Positions 38,801-49,784 of a stretch of DNA of 64,000 nucleotides are shown one piece after another. The translations under genes were made by a program, and so were the position numbers. A model generated the notes under the pieces. It did no database searches. It saw only the letters and a program-made list of their open reading frames with translations, and was not told the origin of the DNA. How positions within the stretch are numbered: the stretch's first letter is position 1; every line of letters begins with the position of its first letter. Origin of the DNA: Ptiloglossa arizonensis (taxonomy: Eukaryota > Arthropoda > Insecta > Hymenoptera > Colletidae); assembly GCF_051014685.1 (NCBI RefSeq), contig NW_027478385.1, positions 3,100,001 to 3,164,000 of the forward strand. Reading direction: 5' to 3'.

Positions 38801-41800
38801 GAAATTCCTGTTGCATCTGAAAGCAGAAACTCGCCCGATTACAACGGTATGTGCATTTTTGCCCTAGGCCATTCTCGTTATTGGTTTCGAGTATCAGACC
38901 AGCGAAACTTTTGATGGTTCCTCAACCATTCCTTACTTTCAAACTCCCATATCTCGCGAACGGATTGACGAAATCGAGAAATTTCTGTTGCATCTAAAAG
39001 TAAAAACTCGTCCGATTACAACGCTATGTGTATTTTTGCCCTAGGCAATAGTAGTTATTGGTTTAGAGTATCAGACTTGCGAAAATTTTGATGGTTTCTC
39101 AACCATTCCTTAACTTCAAACTCCCATATCTCGCGAACGGATTGACGAACTCGAGAAATTCCTGCTGCATTTGAAAGCAGAAACTCGCCCGATTACAATG
39201 GTGTGTGTACTTTCCCCATAGGCAATTCCAGTCATTGGTTTCGAGTATCAGACCAGCGAAAATTTTGACGGTTTCTCGACCATTCCTTAACTTCAAACTC
39301 CCATATCTAGCGAACGGATGGACGAACTCGAGAAATTCCTGTTGCATCTGAAAGCAGAAACTTGCCCGATTACAACGCTATGTGTACTTTTCCTCTAGGC
39401 CATTCTCGTTATTGGTTTCGAGTATCAGACCAGCGAAAGTTTTGATGGTTCCTCAACCATTCCTTACTTTCAAACTCCCATATCTCGCGAACGGATTGAC
39501 AAAATCGAGAAATTTCTGTTGCATCTAAAAGTAGAAACTCGCCCGATTACAACGCTATGTGTATTTTTGCCCTAGGCAATAGTAGTTATTGGTTTAGAGT
39601 ATCAGACTTGCGAAAATTTTGATGGTTTCTCAACCATTCCTTAACTTCAAACTCCCATATCTCGCGAACGGATTGACGAACTCGAGAAATTACTGCTGCA
39701 TTTGAAGGCAGAAACTCGCCCGATTACAATGGTGTGTGTACTTTCCCCATAGGCAATTCCAGTCATTGGTTTCGAGTATCAGACCAGCGAAAATTTTGAC
39801 GGTTTCTCGACCATTCCTTAAATTCAAACTCCCTTATCTCGTGAACGGATTGACGAACTCCAGAAATTCCTGTTGCATCTGAAAGCAGAAACTCGCCCGA
39901 TTACAACGGTATGTGCATTTTTGCCCTAGGCCATTCTCGTTATTGGTTTCGAGTATCAGACCAGCGAAACTTTTGATGGTTCCTCAACCATTCCTTACCT
40001 TCAAACTCCCATATCTCGCGAACGGATTGACGAAATCGAGAAATTTCTGTTGCATCTAAAAGTAAAAACTCGCCCGATCACAACGCTATGTGTATTTTTG
40101 CCCTAGGCAATAGTAGTTATTGGTTTCGAGTATCAGACCAGCGAAAATTTTGACGGTTTCTCGACCATTCCTTAACTTCAAACTCCCTTATCTCGTGAAC
40201 GGATTGACGAACTCCAGAAATTCCTGTTGCATCTGAAAGCAGAAACTCGCCCGATTACAACGGTATGTGCATTTTTGCCCTAGGCCATAGTAGTTATTGG
40301 TTTCGAGTATCAGACTTGCGAAAATTTTAATAGTTTCTCAACCATTCCTTAAGTTCAAACTCCCATATCTCGCGAACGGATTGACGAACTCGAGAAATTC
40401 CTGTTGCATCTGAAAGCAGAAACTCGCCCGATTACAACGGTGTGTGTGTTTTTGCCCTAGGCAATAGTACTTATTGGTTTAGAGTATCAGACTTGCGAAA
40501 ATTTTGATGGTTTCTCAACCATTCCTTAACTTCAAAACTCCCATATCTCGCGAACGGATTGACGAACTCGAGAAATTCCTGTTGCATTTGAAAGCAGAAA
40601 CCCGCCAGAATACGATGCTTTGTGTATTTTTGCCGTAGGCCCTAGTAGTTACTGGTTTCGAGTATCAGACTTGCGAAAATTTTGATGATTCCTTAACCAT
40701 TCCTTCGCTTCAAACTCCCATATGTCGCGAACGGATTGACGAACTCGAGAAATTCCTGTTGCCTCTGAAAGTGGAAACTCGCCCGATTCCAACGGTATGT
40801 GTATTTTTCCACTAGGCTTTTGTAGTTATTGATTTCGAGAATCAGACTTGTGAAAATTTTGATAGTTTCTCAACCATTCCTTAACTTCAAACTCCCATAT
40901 CTCGCGAACGGATTGACGAACTCGAGAAATTCCTGTTGCATCTGAAAGCAGAAACTCGCCCGATTACAACGGTGTGTGTGTTTCTGCCCCAGGCAATAGT
41001 AGTTATTGGTTTAGAGTATCAGACCAGCGAAAAATTTGATGGTTTCTCAACCATTCCTTAACTTCAAACTCCCATATCTGACGAACGGATTGACGAACTC
41101 GAGAAATTCCTGTTGCATCTGAAAGTGGAAACTAGCCCGATTACAACGGTATGTGTATTTTTCCCCTAAGCCTCTGTAGTTATTGGTTTCGGGTAACAGA
41201 CTTGCGAAAATTTTGATGGTTTCTCAACCATTCCATAACTTCAAACTCCCATATTCCGCAAACGGATTGATGAACTCCAGAAATTCCAGTTGCATCTGAA
41301 AGTAGAAACTCGCCCGATTACAACGGAATGTGCATTTTTGCCCCAGGCCAAAGTAGTTAGTGGTTTCGAGTATCAGACTTGCGAAAATTTTGATGGCTCC
41401 TCAACCATTCCTTACTTTCAAACTCCCATATCTCGCGAACGGATTAACGAACTCGAGAAATTCCTGTTGCATCTGAAAGCAGAAACTCGCCCGATTACAA
41501 CGGAATGTGTATTTTTGCCCCAGGCCAAAGTAGTTATTGGTTTCGAGTATCAGACTTGCGAAAATTTTGATGGCTCCTCAACCATTCCTTACTTTCAAAC
41601 TCCCATATCTCGCGAACGGATTGACGAACTCGAGAAATTCCTGTTGCAACTGAATGCAGAAACTCGCCCCATTACAACGGTATGTGTATTTTTGCACTAG
41701 GCCATAGTAGTTATAGGTTTCGAGTATCAAATTGCGAAAATTTTGATGGTACCTCAACCGTTGCTTACCTTCAAACTCCCATATCTCGCGAAAGGATTGA

Positions 41801-43018
41801 CGAACTCGAGAAATTTCTGTTGCATCTGAAAGTAGAAACTCGCCCGATTACAATGGTGTGTGTATTTTTCCCCTACGCAATTCCAGTTATTGGTTTCGAG
41901 TATCAGAGCAGCGAAAATTTTGATGGTTTCTCAACCATTCCTTAACTTCAAACTCCCATATCTGGCGAACGGATTGACGAAATTGAGAAATTCCTGTTGC
42001 ATCTGAAAGCAGAAACTCGCCCGATTACAATGTTGTGTGTACTTTTCCACTAGGCTATTCCCGTTATTGGTTTCGAGTATCAGACCTGCTAACATTTTGA
42101 TGGTTTCTCAAACATTCCTTAACTTCAAACTCCCATATCTCGCGAACGGATTGACGAACTCGAGAAATTCCTGTTGCATATGAAAGTAGAAACTCTCCCG
42201 ATTACAACGGTATGTGTGTTTTTCCCCTAGGCCTTTGTAGTTATTGGTTTCGTGTAACAGGCTTGCGAAAATTTTGATAGTTTCTCAACCATTCCTTAAT
42301 TTCAAACTCCCATATCTCGCGAACGGATTGACGAACTCGAGAAATTCCTGTTGCATCTGAAAGCAGAAACTCGCCCGATTACAACGGTGTGTGTGTTTTT
42401 GCCCTAGGCAATAGTAGTTATTGGTTTAGAGTATCAGACTTGCGAAAATTTTGATGGTTTCTCAACCATTCCTTAACTTCAAACTCCCATATCTCGCGAA
42501 CGGATTGACGAACTCGAGAAATTCCTGCTGCATTTGAAAGCAGAAACTCGCCCGATTACAATGGTGTGTGTACTTTCCCCATAGGCAATTCCAGTCATTG
42601 GTTTCGAGTATCAGACCAGCGAAAATTTTGACGGTTTCTCGCCCATTCCTTAACTTCAAACTCCCTTATCTCGTGAACGGATTGACGAACTCCAGAAATT
42701 CCTGTTGCATCTGAAAGCAGAAACTCGCCCGATTACAACGGTATGTGCATTTTTGCCCTAGGCCATTCTCGTTATTGGTTTCGAGTATCAGACCAGCGAA
42801 ACTTTTGATGGTTCCTCAACCATTCCTTACTTTCAAACTCCCATATCTCGCGAACGGATTGACGAAATCGAGAAATTTCTGTTGCATCTAAAAGTAAAAA
42901 CACGCCCGATTACAACGCTATGTGTATTTTTGCCCTAGGCAATAGTAGTTATTGGTTTAGAGTATCAGACTTGCGAAAATTTTGATGGTTTCTCAACCAT
43001 TCCTTAACTTCAAACTCC
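38080..43018 (+). repeat. 7080 bp-offset duplication, copy 1 (partner 45160-50098)
   Basis: Forty-monomer offset. Landmarks include GACCTGCTAACATTTTG (CTGCTAACAT at 38192 and 45272, then at 42086 and 49166) and CCCTTATCTCGTG units. Between about 40300 and 48190 the offset is 6903. Copy 1 has one extra monomer near 40130-40300, a repeat of the TTTGACGGTTTCTCGACC unit, and copy 2 has one extra monomer at 48344-48520 that restores 7080. In copy 2 a patch near 45540-45690 is replaced by a GTTGCCTCTGAAAGTGG monomer. The match ends where copy 1 reads CCCATATCTGGCG and copy 2 reads CCCTTATCTCGTG. Confidence 0.82.
41290..41700 (+). other. Repeat-derived open frame, 136 codons (not called a gene)
   Basis: Same 59-residue periodic frame as at 48193-48780, one monomer shorter because the single-monomer duplication is absent here. 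A near-identical frame lies at 54388-54798. Similar 136-codon frames at 11938-12348 and 37749-38159 belong to the two big-duplication copies and differ mainly in using GTTATTGG rather than GTTAGTGG in the first unit and in their C-terminal unit (LCVLSH rather than VCVFLH). All four use monomers with CCCCAGGCC and CCTTACTTTC. They spread by segmental duplication of the array, so their recurrence is not independent evidence for coding. Confidence 0.8.
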
Positions 43019-44084
43019 CATATCTGGCGAACGGATTGACGAAATTGAGAAATTCCTGTTGCATCTGAAAGCAGAAACTCGCCCGATTACAATGTTGTGT
43101 GTACTTTTCCACTAGGCTATTCCCGTTATTGGTTTCGAGTATCAGACCTGCTAACATTTTGATGGTTTCTCAAACATTCCTTAACTTCAAACTCCCATAT
43201 CTCGCGAACGGATTGACGAACTCGAGAAATTCCTGTTGCATATGAAAGTAGAAACTCTCCCGATTACAACGGTATGTGTGTTTTTCCCCTAGGCCTTTGT
43301 AGTTATTGGTTTCGTGTAACAGGCTTGCGAAAATTTGGATAGTTTCTCAACCATTCCTTAATTTCAAACTCCCATATCTCGCGAACGGATTGACGAACTC
43401 GAGAAATTCCTGTTGCATCTGAAAGCAGAAACTCGCCCGATTACAACGGTGTGTGTGTTTTTGCCCTAGGCAATAGTAGTTATTGGTTTAGAGTATCAGA
43501 CTTGCGAAAATTTTGATGGTTTCTCAACCATTCCTTAACTTCAAACTCCCATATCTCGCGAACGGATTGACGAACTCGAGAAATTCCTGCTGCATTTGAA
43601 AGCAGAAACTCGCCCGATTACAATGGTGTGTGTACTTTCCCCATAGGCAATTCCAGTCATTGGTTTCGAGTATCAGACCAGCGAAAATTTTGACGGTTTC
43701 TCGCCCATTCCTTAACTTCAAACTCCCTTATCTCGTGAACGGATTGACGAACTCCAGAAATTCCTGTTGCATCTGAAAGCAGAAACTCGCCCGATTACAA
43801 CGGTATGTGCATTTTTGCCCTAGGCCATTCTCGTTATTGGTTTCGAGTATCAGACCAGCGAAACTTTTGATGGTTCCTCAACCATTCCTTACTTTCAAAC
43901 TCCCATATCTCGCGAACGGATTGACGAAATCGAGAAATTTCTGTTGCATCTAAAAGTAAAAACTCGCCCGATTACAACGCTATGTGTATTTTTGCCCTAG
44001 GCAATAGTAGTTATTGGTTTAGAGTATCAGACTTGCGAAAATTTTGATGGTTTCTCAACCATTCCTTAACTTCAAACTCCCATA
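41961..44084 (+). repeat. Tandem 6-monomer units (1062 bp)
   Basis: The phrase TCTGGCGAACGG with GAAATTGAGAAATTCC starts at 41961 and again at 43023. The 1062 bp between them is repeated almost unchanged at 43023-44084. The unit contains the CTGCTAACAT monomer, the GCATATGAAAG monomer with CGTGTAACAGG, and an a-b-c trimer. One visible difference is GAAAATTTTGATAG near 42266 against GAAAATTTGGATAG near 43328. The second copy begins the 2124 bp repeat described in the next entry. Confidence 0.85.
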
Positions 44085-45146
44085 TCTCGCGAACGGATTG
44101 ACGAACTCGAGAAATTCCTGCTGCATTTGAAAGCAGAAACTCGCCCGATTACAATGGTGTGTGTACTTTCCCCATAGGCAATTCCAGTCATTGGTTTCGA
44201 GTATCAGACCAGCGAAAATTTTGACGGTTTCTCGACCATTCCTTAACTTCAAACTCCCATATCTCGCGAACGGATGGACGAACTCGAGAAATTCCTGTTG
44301 CATCTGAAAGCAGAAACTTGCCCGATTACAACGCTATGTGTACTTTTCCTCTAGGCCATTCTCGTTATTGGTTTCGAGTATCAGACCAGCGAAAGTTTTG
44401 ATGGTTCCTCAACCATTCCTTACTTTCAAACTCCCATATCTCGCGAACGGATTGACGAAATCGAGAAATTTCTGTTGCATCTAAAAGTAGAAACTCGCCC
44501 GATTACAACGCTATGTGTATTTTTGCCCTAGGCAATAGTAGTTATTGGTTTAGAGTATCAGACTTGCGAAAATTTTGATGGTTTCTCAACCATTCCTTAA
44601 CTTCAAACTCCCATATCTCGCGAACGGATTGACGAACTCGAGAAATTACTGCTGCATTTGAAGGCAGAAACTCGCCCGATTACAATGGTGTGTGTACTTT
44701 CCCAATAGGCAATTCCAGTCATTGGTTTCGAGTATCAGACCAGCGAAAATTTTGACGGTTTCTCGCCCATTCCTTAACTTCAAACTCCCTTATCTCGTGA
44801 ACGGATTGACGAACTCCAGAAATTCCTGTTGCATCTGAAAGCAGAAACTCGCCCGATTACAACGGTATGTGCATTTTTGCCCTAGGCCATTCTCGTTATT
44901 GGTTTCGAGTATCAGACCAGCGAAACTTTTGATGGTTCCTCAACCATTCCTTACTTTCAAACTCCCATATCTCGCTAACGGATTGACGAAATCGAGAAAT
45001 TTCTGTTGCATCTAAGAGTAAAAACTCGCCCGATTACAACGCTATGTGTATTTTTGCCCTAGGCAATAGTAGTTATTGGTTTAGAGTATCAGACTTGCGA
45101 AAATTTTGATGGTTTCTCAACCATTCCTTAACTTCAAACTCCCATA
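43731..45146 (+). repeat. Trimeric higher-order repeat, 531 bp (types a, b, c)
   Basis: Three monomer types cycle. Type c starts with TCTCGTGAACGG, GAACTCCAGAAATT and has CCATTCTCG with ACCAGCGAAACTTTT. Type a has GAAATCGAGAAATTTC, CATCTAAAAGTA and AGGCAATAGTAG with TTAGAG. Type b has TGCTGCATTTGAAAG, CCCCATAGGC, TCATTGG and TTTGACGGTTTCTCG. The order is c 43731, a 43908, b 44085, c' 44262, a 44439, b 44616, c 44793, a 44970. The c' type has GATGGACGAACTCGAG and TTTTCCTCTAGG, so a hexamer level (1062 bp) is also visible. The same cycle recurs around 38.6-40.0, 45.7-47.2, 49.5-51.6, 55.6-58.9 and 62.1-64.0 kb. Confidence 0.88.
43908..44084 (+). repeat. Representative 177 bp monomer (type a of the trimer)
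   Basis: One full monomer, phased to begin at TCTCGCGA. The next unit begins at 44085. Counting the closely similar consensus gives 177 bp, 39 C and 34 G (41% GC) and 10 CpGs. Fixed landmarks in monomer coordinates are TCGCGA (about 3-8), CTCGAG (22-27, altered to TCGAGAAATT context variants in some copies), GCCCGATTACAACGG (59-73), GTATGTGTATTTTT (73-86), CCCTAGG (88-94), GTTATTGGTTTCGAGTATCA (103-122), AAAATTTT (131-138) and TCTCAACCATTCC (146-158). Type a is recognised by GAAATCGAGAAATTTC near 20-32 and by AGGCAATAGTAG with GGTTTAGAG. TCGCGA, CTCGAG and CCTAGG are NruI, XhoI and AvrII sites, so each enzyme should give a 177 bp ladder where its site is intact. Confidence 0.93.
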
Positions 45147-48100
45147 TCTGGCGAACGGATTGACGAAATTGAGAAATTCCTGTTGCATCTGAAAGCAGAA
45201 ACTCGCCCGATTACAATGTTGTGTGTACTTTTCCACTAGGCTATTCCCGTTATTGGTTTCGAGTATCAGACCTGCTAACATTTTGATGGTTTCTCAAACA
45301 TTCCTTAACTTCAAACTCCCATATCTCGCGAACGGATTGACGAACTCGAGAAATTCCTGTTGCATATGAAAGTAGAAACTCTCCCGATTACAACGGTATG
45401 TGTGTTTTTCCCCTAGGCCTTTGTAGTTATTGGTTTCGTGTAACAGGCTTGCGAAAATTTGGATAGTTTCTCAACCATTCCTTAATTTCAAACTCCCATA
45501 TCTCGCGAACGGATTGACGAACTCGAGAAATTCCTGTTGCCTCTGAAAGTGGAAACTCGCCCGATTCCAACGGTATGTGTATTTTTCCACTAGGCTTTTG
45601 TAGTTATTGATTTCGAGAATCAGACTTGTGAAAATTTTGATAGTTTCTCAACCATTCCTTAACTTCAAACTCCCATATCTCGCGAACGGATTGACGAACT
45701 CGAGAAATTCCTGCTGCATTTGAAAGCAGAAACTCGCCCGATTACAATGGTGTGTGTACTTTCCCCATAGGCAATTCCAGTCATTGGTTTCGAGTATCAG
45801 ACCAGCGAAAATTTTGACGGTTTCTCGCCCATTCCTTAACTTCAAACTCCCTTATCTCGTGAACGGATTGACGAACTCCAGAAATTCCTGTTGCATCTGA
45901 AAGCAGAAACTCGCCCGATTACAACGGTATGTGCATTTTTGCCCTAGGCCATTCTCGTTATTGGTTTCGAGTATCAGACCAGCGAAACTTTTGATGGTTC
46001 CTCAACCATTCCTTACTTTCAAACTCCCATATCTCGCGAACGGATTGACGAAATCGAGAAATTTCTGTTGCATCTAAAAGTAAAAACTCGCCCGATTACA
46101 ACGCTATGTGTATTTTTGCCCTAGGCAATAGTAGTTATTGGTTTAGAGTATCAGACTTGCGAAAATTTTGATGGTTTCTCAACCATTCCTTAACTTCAAA
46201 CTCCCATATCTCGCGAACGGATTGACGAACTCGAGAAATTCCTGCTGCATTTGAAAGCAGAAACTCGCCCGATTACAATGGTGTGTGTACTTTCCCCATA
46301 GGCAATTCCAGTCATTGGTTTCGAGTATCAGACCAGCGAAAATTTTGACGGTTTCTCGACCATTCCTTAACTTCAAACTCCCATATCTCGCGAACGGATG
46401 GACGAACTCGAGAAATTCCTGTTGCATCTGAAAGCAGAAACTTGCCCGATTACAACGCTATGTGTACTTTTCCTCTAGGCCATTCTCGTTATTGGTTTCG
46501 AGTATCAGACCAGCGAAAGTTTTGATGGTTCCTCAACCATTCCTTACTTTCAAACTCCCATATCTCGCGAACGGATTGACGAAATCGAGAAATTTCTGTT
46601 GCATCTAAAAGTAGAAACTCGCCCGATTACAACGCTATGTGTATTTTTGCCCTAGGCAATAGTAGTTATTGGTTTAGAGTATCAGACTTGCGAAAATTTT
46701 GATGGTTTCTCAACCATTCCTTAACTTCAAACTCCCATATCTCGCGAACGGATTGACGAACTCGAGAAATTACTGCTGCATTTGAAGGCAGAAACTCGCC
46801 CGATTACAATGGTGTGTGTACTTTCCCAATAGGCAATTCCAGTCATTGGTTTCGAGTATCAGACCAGCGAAAATTTTGACGGTTTCTCGACCATTCCTTA
46901 AATTCAAACTCCCTTATCTCGTGAACGGATTGACGAACTCCAGAAATTCCTGTTGCATCTGAAAGCAGAAACTCGCCCGATTACAACGGTATGTGCATTT
47001 TTGCCCTAGGCCATTCTCGTTATTGGTTTCGAGTATCAGACCAGCGAAACTTTTGATGGTTCCTCAACCATTCCTTACTTTCAAACTCCCATATCTCGCG
47101 AACGGATTGACGAAATCGAGAAATTTCTGTTGCATCTAAAAGTAAAAACTCGCCCGATTACAACGCTATGTGTATTTTTGCCCTAGGCAATAGTAGTTAT
47201 TGGTTTCGAGTATCAGACTTGCGAAAATTTTAATAGTTTCTCAACCATTCCTTAAGTTCAAACTCCCATATCTCGCGAACGGATTGACGAACTCGAGAAA
47301 TTCCTGTTGCATCTGAAAGCAGAAACTCGCCCGATTACAACGGTGTGTGTGTTTTTGCCCTAGGCAATAGTACTTATTGGTTTAGAGTATCAGACTTGCG
47401 AAAATTTTGATGGTTTCTCAACCATTCCTTAACTTCAAAACTCGCATATCTCGCGAACGGATTGACGAACTCGAGAAATTCCTGTTGCATTTGAAAGCAG
47501 AAACCCGCCAGAATACGATGCTTTGTGTATTTTTGCCCTAGGCCCTAGTAGTTACTGGTTTCGAGTATCAGACTTGCGAAAATTTTGATGATTCCTTAAC
47601 CATTCCTTCGCTTCAAACTCCCATATGTCGCGAACGGATTGACGAACTCGAGAAATTCCTGTTGCCTCTGAAAGTGGAAACTCGCCCGATTCCAACGGTA
47701 TGTGTATTTTTCCACTAGGCTTTTGTAGTTATTGATTTCGAGAATCAGACTTGTGAAAATTTTGATAGTTTCTCAACCATTCCTTAACTTCAAACTCCCA
47801 TATCTCGCGAACGGATTGACGAACTCGAGAAATTCCTGTTGCATCTGAAAGCAGAAACTCGCCCGATTACAACGGTGTGTGTGTTTCTGCCCCAGGCAAT
47901 AGTAGTTATTGGTTTAGAGTATCAGACCAGCGAAAAATTTGATGGTTTCTCAACCATTCCTTAACTTCAAACTCCCATATCTGGCGAACGGATTGACGAA
48001 CTCGAGAAATTCCTGTTGCATCTGAAAGTGGAAACTAGCCCGATTACAACGGTATGTGTATTTTTCCCCTAAGCCTCTGTAGTTATTGGTTTCGGGTACC

Positions 48101-48166
48101 AGACTTGCGAAAATTTTGATGGTTTCTCAACCATTCCATAACTTCAAACTCCCATATTCCGCAAAC

Positions 48167-48520
48167 GGATTGATGAACTCCAGAAATTCCAGTTGCATCT
48201 GAAAGTAGAAACTCGCCCGATTACAACGGAATGTGCATTTTTGCCCCAGGCCAAAGTAGTTAGTGGTTTCGAGTATCAGACTTGCGAAAATTTTGATGGC
48301 TCCTCAACCATTCCTTACTTTCAAACTCCCATATCTCGCGAACGGATTGATGAACTCCAGAAATTCCAGTTGCATCTGAAAGTAGAAACTCGCCCGATTA
48401 CAACGGAATGTGCATTTTTGCCCCAGGCCAAAGTAGTTAGTGGTTTCGGGTATCAGACTTGCGAAAATTTTGATGGCTCCTCAACCATTCCTTACTTTCA
48501 AACTCCCATATCTCGCGAAC
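48167..48520 (+). repeat. Single-monomer tandem duplication (2 x 177 bp)
   Basis: The unit starting GGATTGATGAACTCCAG at 48167 is repeated at 48344. Over 177 bp I see one difference: A at 48272 (TTTCGAGTATC) and G at 48449 (TTTCGGGTATC). The equivalent positions in the two sister blocks (41264 onward and 54362 onward) hold only one such unit, followed directly by the GGATTAACGAACTCGAG monomer. The sister copies make the pre-duplication state explicit, so this is a net gain of one monomer, as expected from a single unequal exchange or replication slippage. Confidence 0.9.
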
Positions 48521-48780
48521 GGATTAACGAACTCGAGAAATTCCTGTTGCATCTGAAAGCAGAAACTCGCCCGATTACAACGGAATGTGTATTTTTGCCC
48601 CAGGCCAAAGTAGTTATTGGTTTCGAGTATCAGACTTGCGAAAATTTTGATGGCTCCTCAACCATTCCTTACTTTCAAACTCCCATATCTCGCGAACGGA
48701 TTGACGAACTCGAGAAATTCCTGTTGCAACTGAATGCAGAAACTCGCCCCATTACAACGGTATGTGTATTTTTGCACTAG
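48193..48780 (+). other. Repeat-derived open frame, 195 codons, 59-residue period (not called a gene)
   Basis: The longest open frame in the window. It runs through just over three monomers because 177 is 3 x 59. In ordinary monomers this frame is closed by TAG in CCTAGG and again by TAA in CCTTAAC. Here the first is CCCCAGG (CAG) and the second CCTTACTTTC (TAC), so both stops are absent. The repeated peptide contains FLPQAKVV, GFEYQTCENFDG and RERIDELEKF, and ends at TAG in TTGCACTAGG. Nothing resembles a known domain, and no signal peptide or membrane segment is evident. I infer an accidental frame, because equivalent monomers nearby keep the stops and the minus strand offers similar frames. 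Confidence 0.85.
48392..48408 (-). promoter_or_regulatory. CENP-B-box-like 17-mer (tentative)
   Basis: Read on the minus strand this is TTCCGTTGTAATCGGGC. The CENP-B box core is nTTCGnnnnAnnCGGGn, and eight of nine core bases match, with C for the second T. The same 17-mer occurs in other GGAATG-type monomers, for example at 48215-48231 and 48569-48585. The common monomer form, with CGGTA in place of CGGAA, matches seven of nine. By my rough estimate a seven-of-nine match is expected about once per two random 177 bp units on both strands, so only the eight-of-nine form is mildly notable. Binding is not shown. Confidence 0.2.
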
Positions 48781-49784
48781 GCCATAGTAGTTATAGGTTT
48801 CGAGTATCAAATTGCGAAAATTTTGATGGTACCTCAACCGTTGCTTACCTTCAAACTCCCATATCTCGCGAAAGGATTGACGAACTCGAGAAATTTCTGT
48901 TGCATCTGAAAGTAGAAACTCGCCCGATTACAACGGTGTGTGTGTTTTTCCCCTACGCAATTCCAGTTATTGGTTTCGAGTATCAGAGCAGCGAAAATTT
49001 TGATGGTTTCTCAACCATTCCTTAACTTCAAACTCCCATATCTGGCGAACGGATTGACGAAATTGAGAAATTCCTGTTGCATCTGAAAGCAGAAACTCGC
49101 CCGATTACAATGTTGTGTGTACTTTTCCACTAGGCTATTCCCGTTATTGGTTTCGAGTATCAGACCTGCTAACATTTTGATGGTTTCTCAAACATTCCTT
49201 AACTTCAAACTCCCATATCTCGCGAACGGATTGACGAACTCGAGAAATTCCTGTTGCATATGAAAGTAGAAACTCTCCCGATTACAACGGTATGTGTGTT
49301 TTTCCCCTAGGCCTTTGTAGTTATTGGCTTCGTGTAACAGGCTTGCGAAAATTTTGATAGTTTCTCAACCATTCCTTAACTTCAAACTCCCATATCTCGC
49401 GAACGGATTGACGAACTCGAGAAATTCCTGTTGCATCTGAAAGCAGAAACTCGCCCGATTACAACGGTGTGTGTGTTTTTGCCCTAGGCAATAGTAGTTA
49501 TTGGTTTAGAGTATCAGACTTGCGAAAATTTTGATGGTTTCTCAACCATTCCTTAACTTCAAACTCCCATATCTCGCGAACGGATTGACGAACTCGAGAA
49601 ATTCCTGCTGCATTTGAAAGCAGAAACTCGCCCGATTACAAAGGTGTGTGTACTTTCCCCATAGGCAATTCCAGTCATTGGTTTCGAGTATCAGACCAGC
49701 GAAAATTTTGACGGTTTCTCGCCCATTCCTTAACTTCAAACTCCCTTATCTCGTGAACGGATTGACGAACTCCAGAAATTCCAG

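Larger units (their letters stand above)
43023..47270 (+). repeat. Tandem 12-monomer units (2124 bp)
   Basis: TCTGGCGAACGG recurs at 43023 and 45147, and the downstream trimer landmarks repeat at the same 2124 bp offset (43524/45648 and 44055/46179). The second unit has a replaced patch near 45540-45690 that carries the GTTGCCTCTGAAAGTGG and GATTTCGAGAATCAG variants, otherwise found near 40750, 47665, 52090, 53860 and 59520. Minor differences include CTCGCTAACGG near 44973 where the partner position has CTCGCGAACGG. Confidence 0.8.
47450..49784 (+). repeat. 6195/6018 bp-offset duplication, copy 1 (partner 53645-55802)
   Basis: The left part matches 53645 onward at offset 6195 (35 monomers), for example CGCCAGAATACGATGC near 47507 and 53702. 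After the extra monomer at 48344-48520 the offset becomes 6018 (34 monomers), for example CTGCTAACAT at 49166 and 55184. Upstream the copies part at CTTCAAAACTCGCAT (47436) against CTTCAAACTCCCAT (about 53627). Confidence 0.82.
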
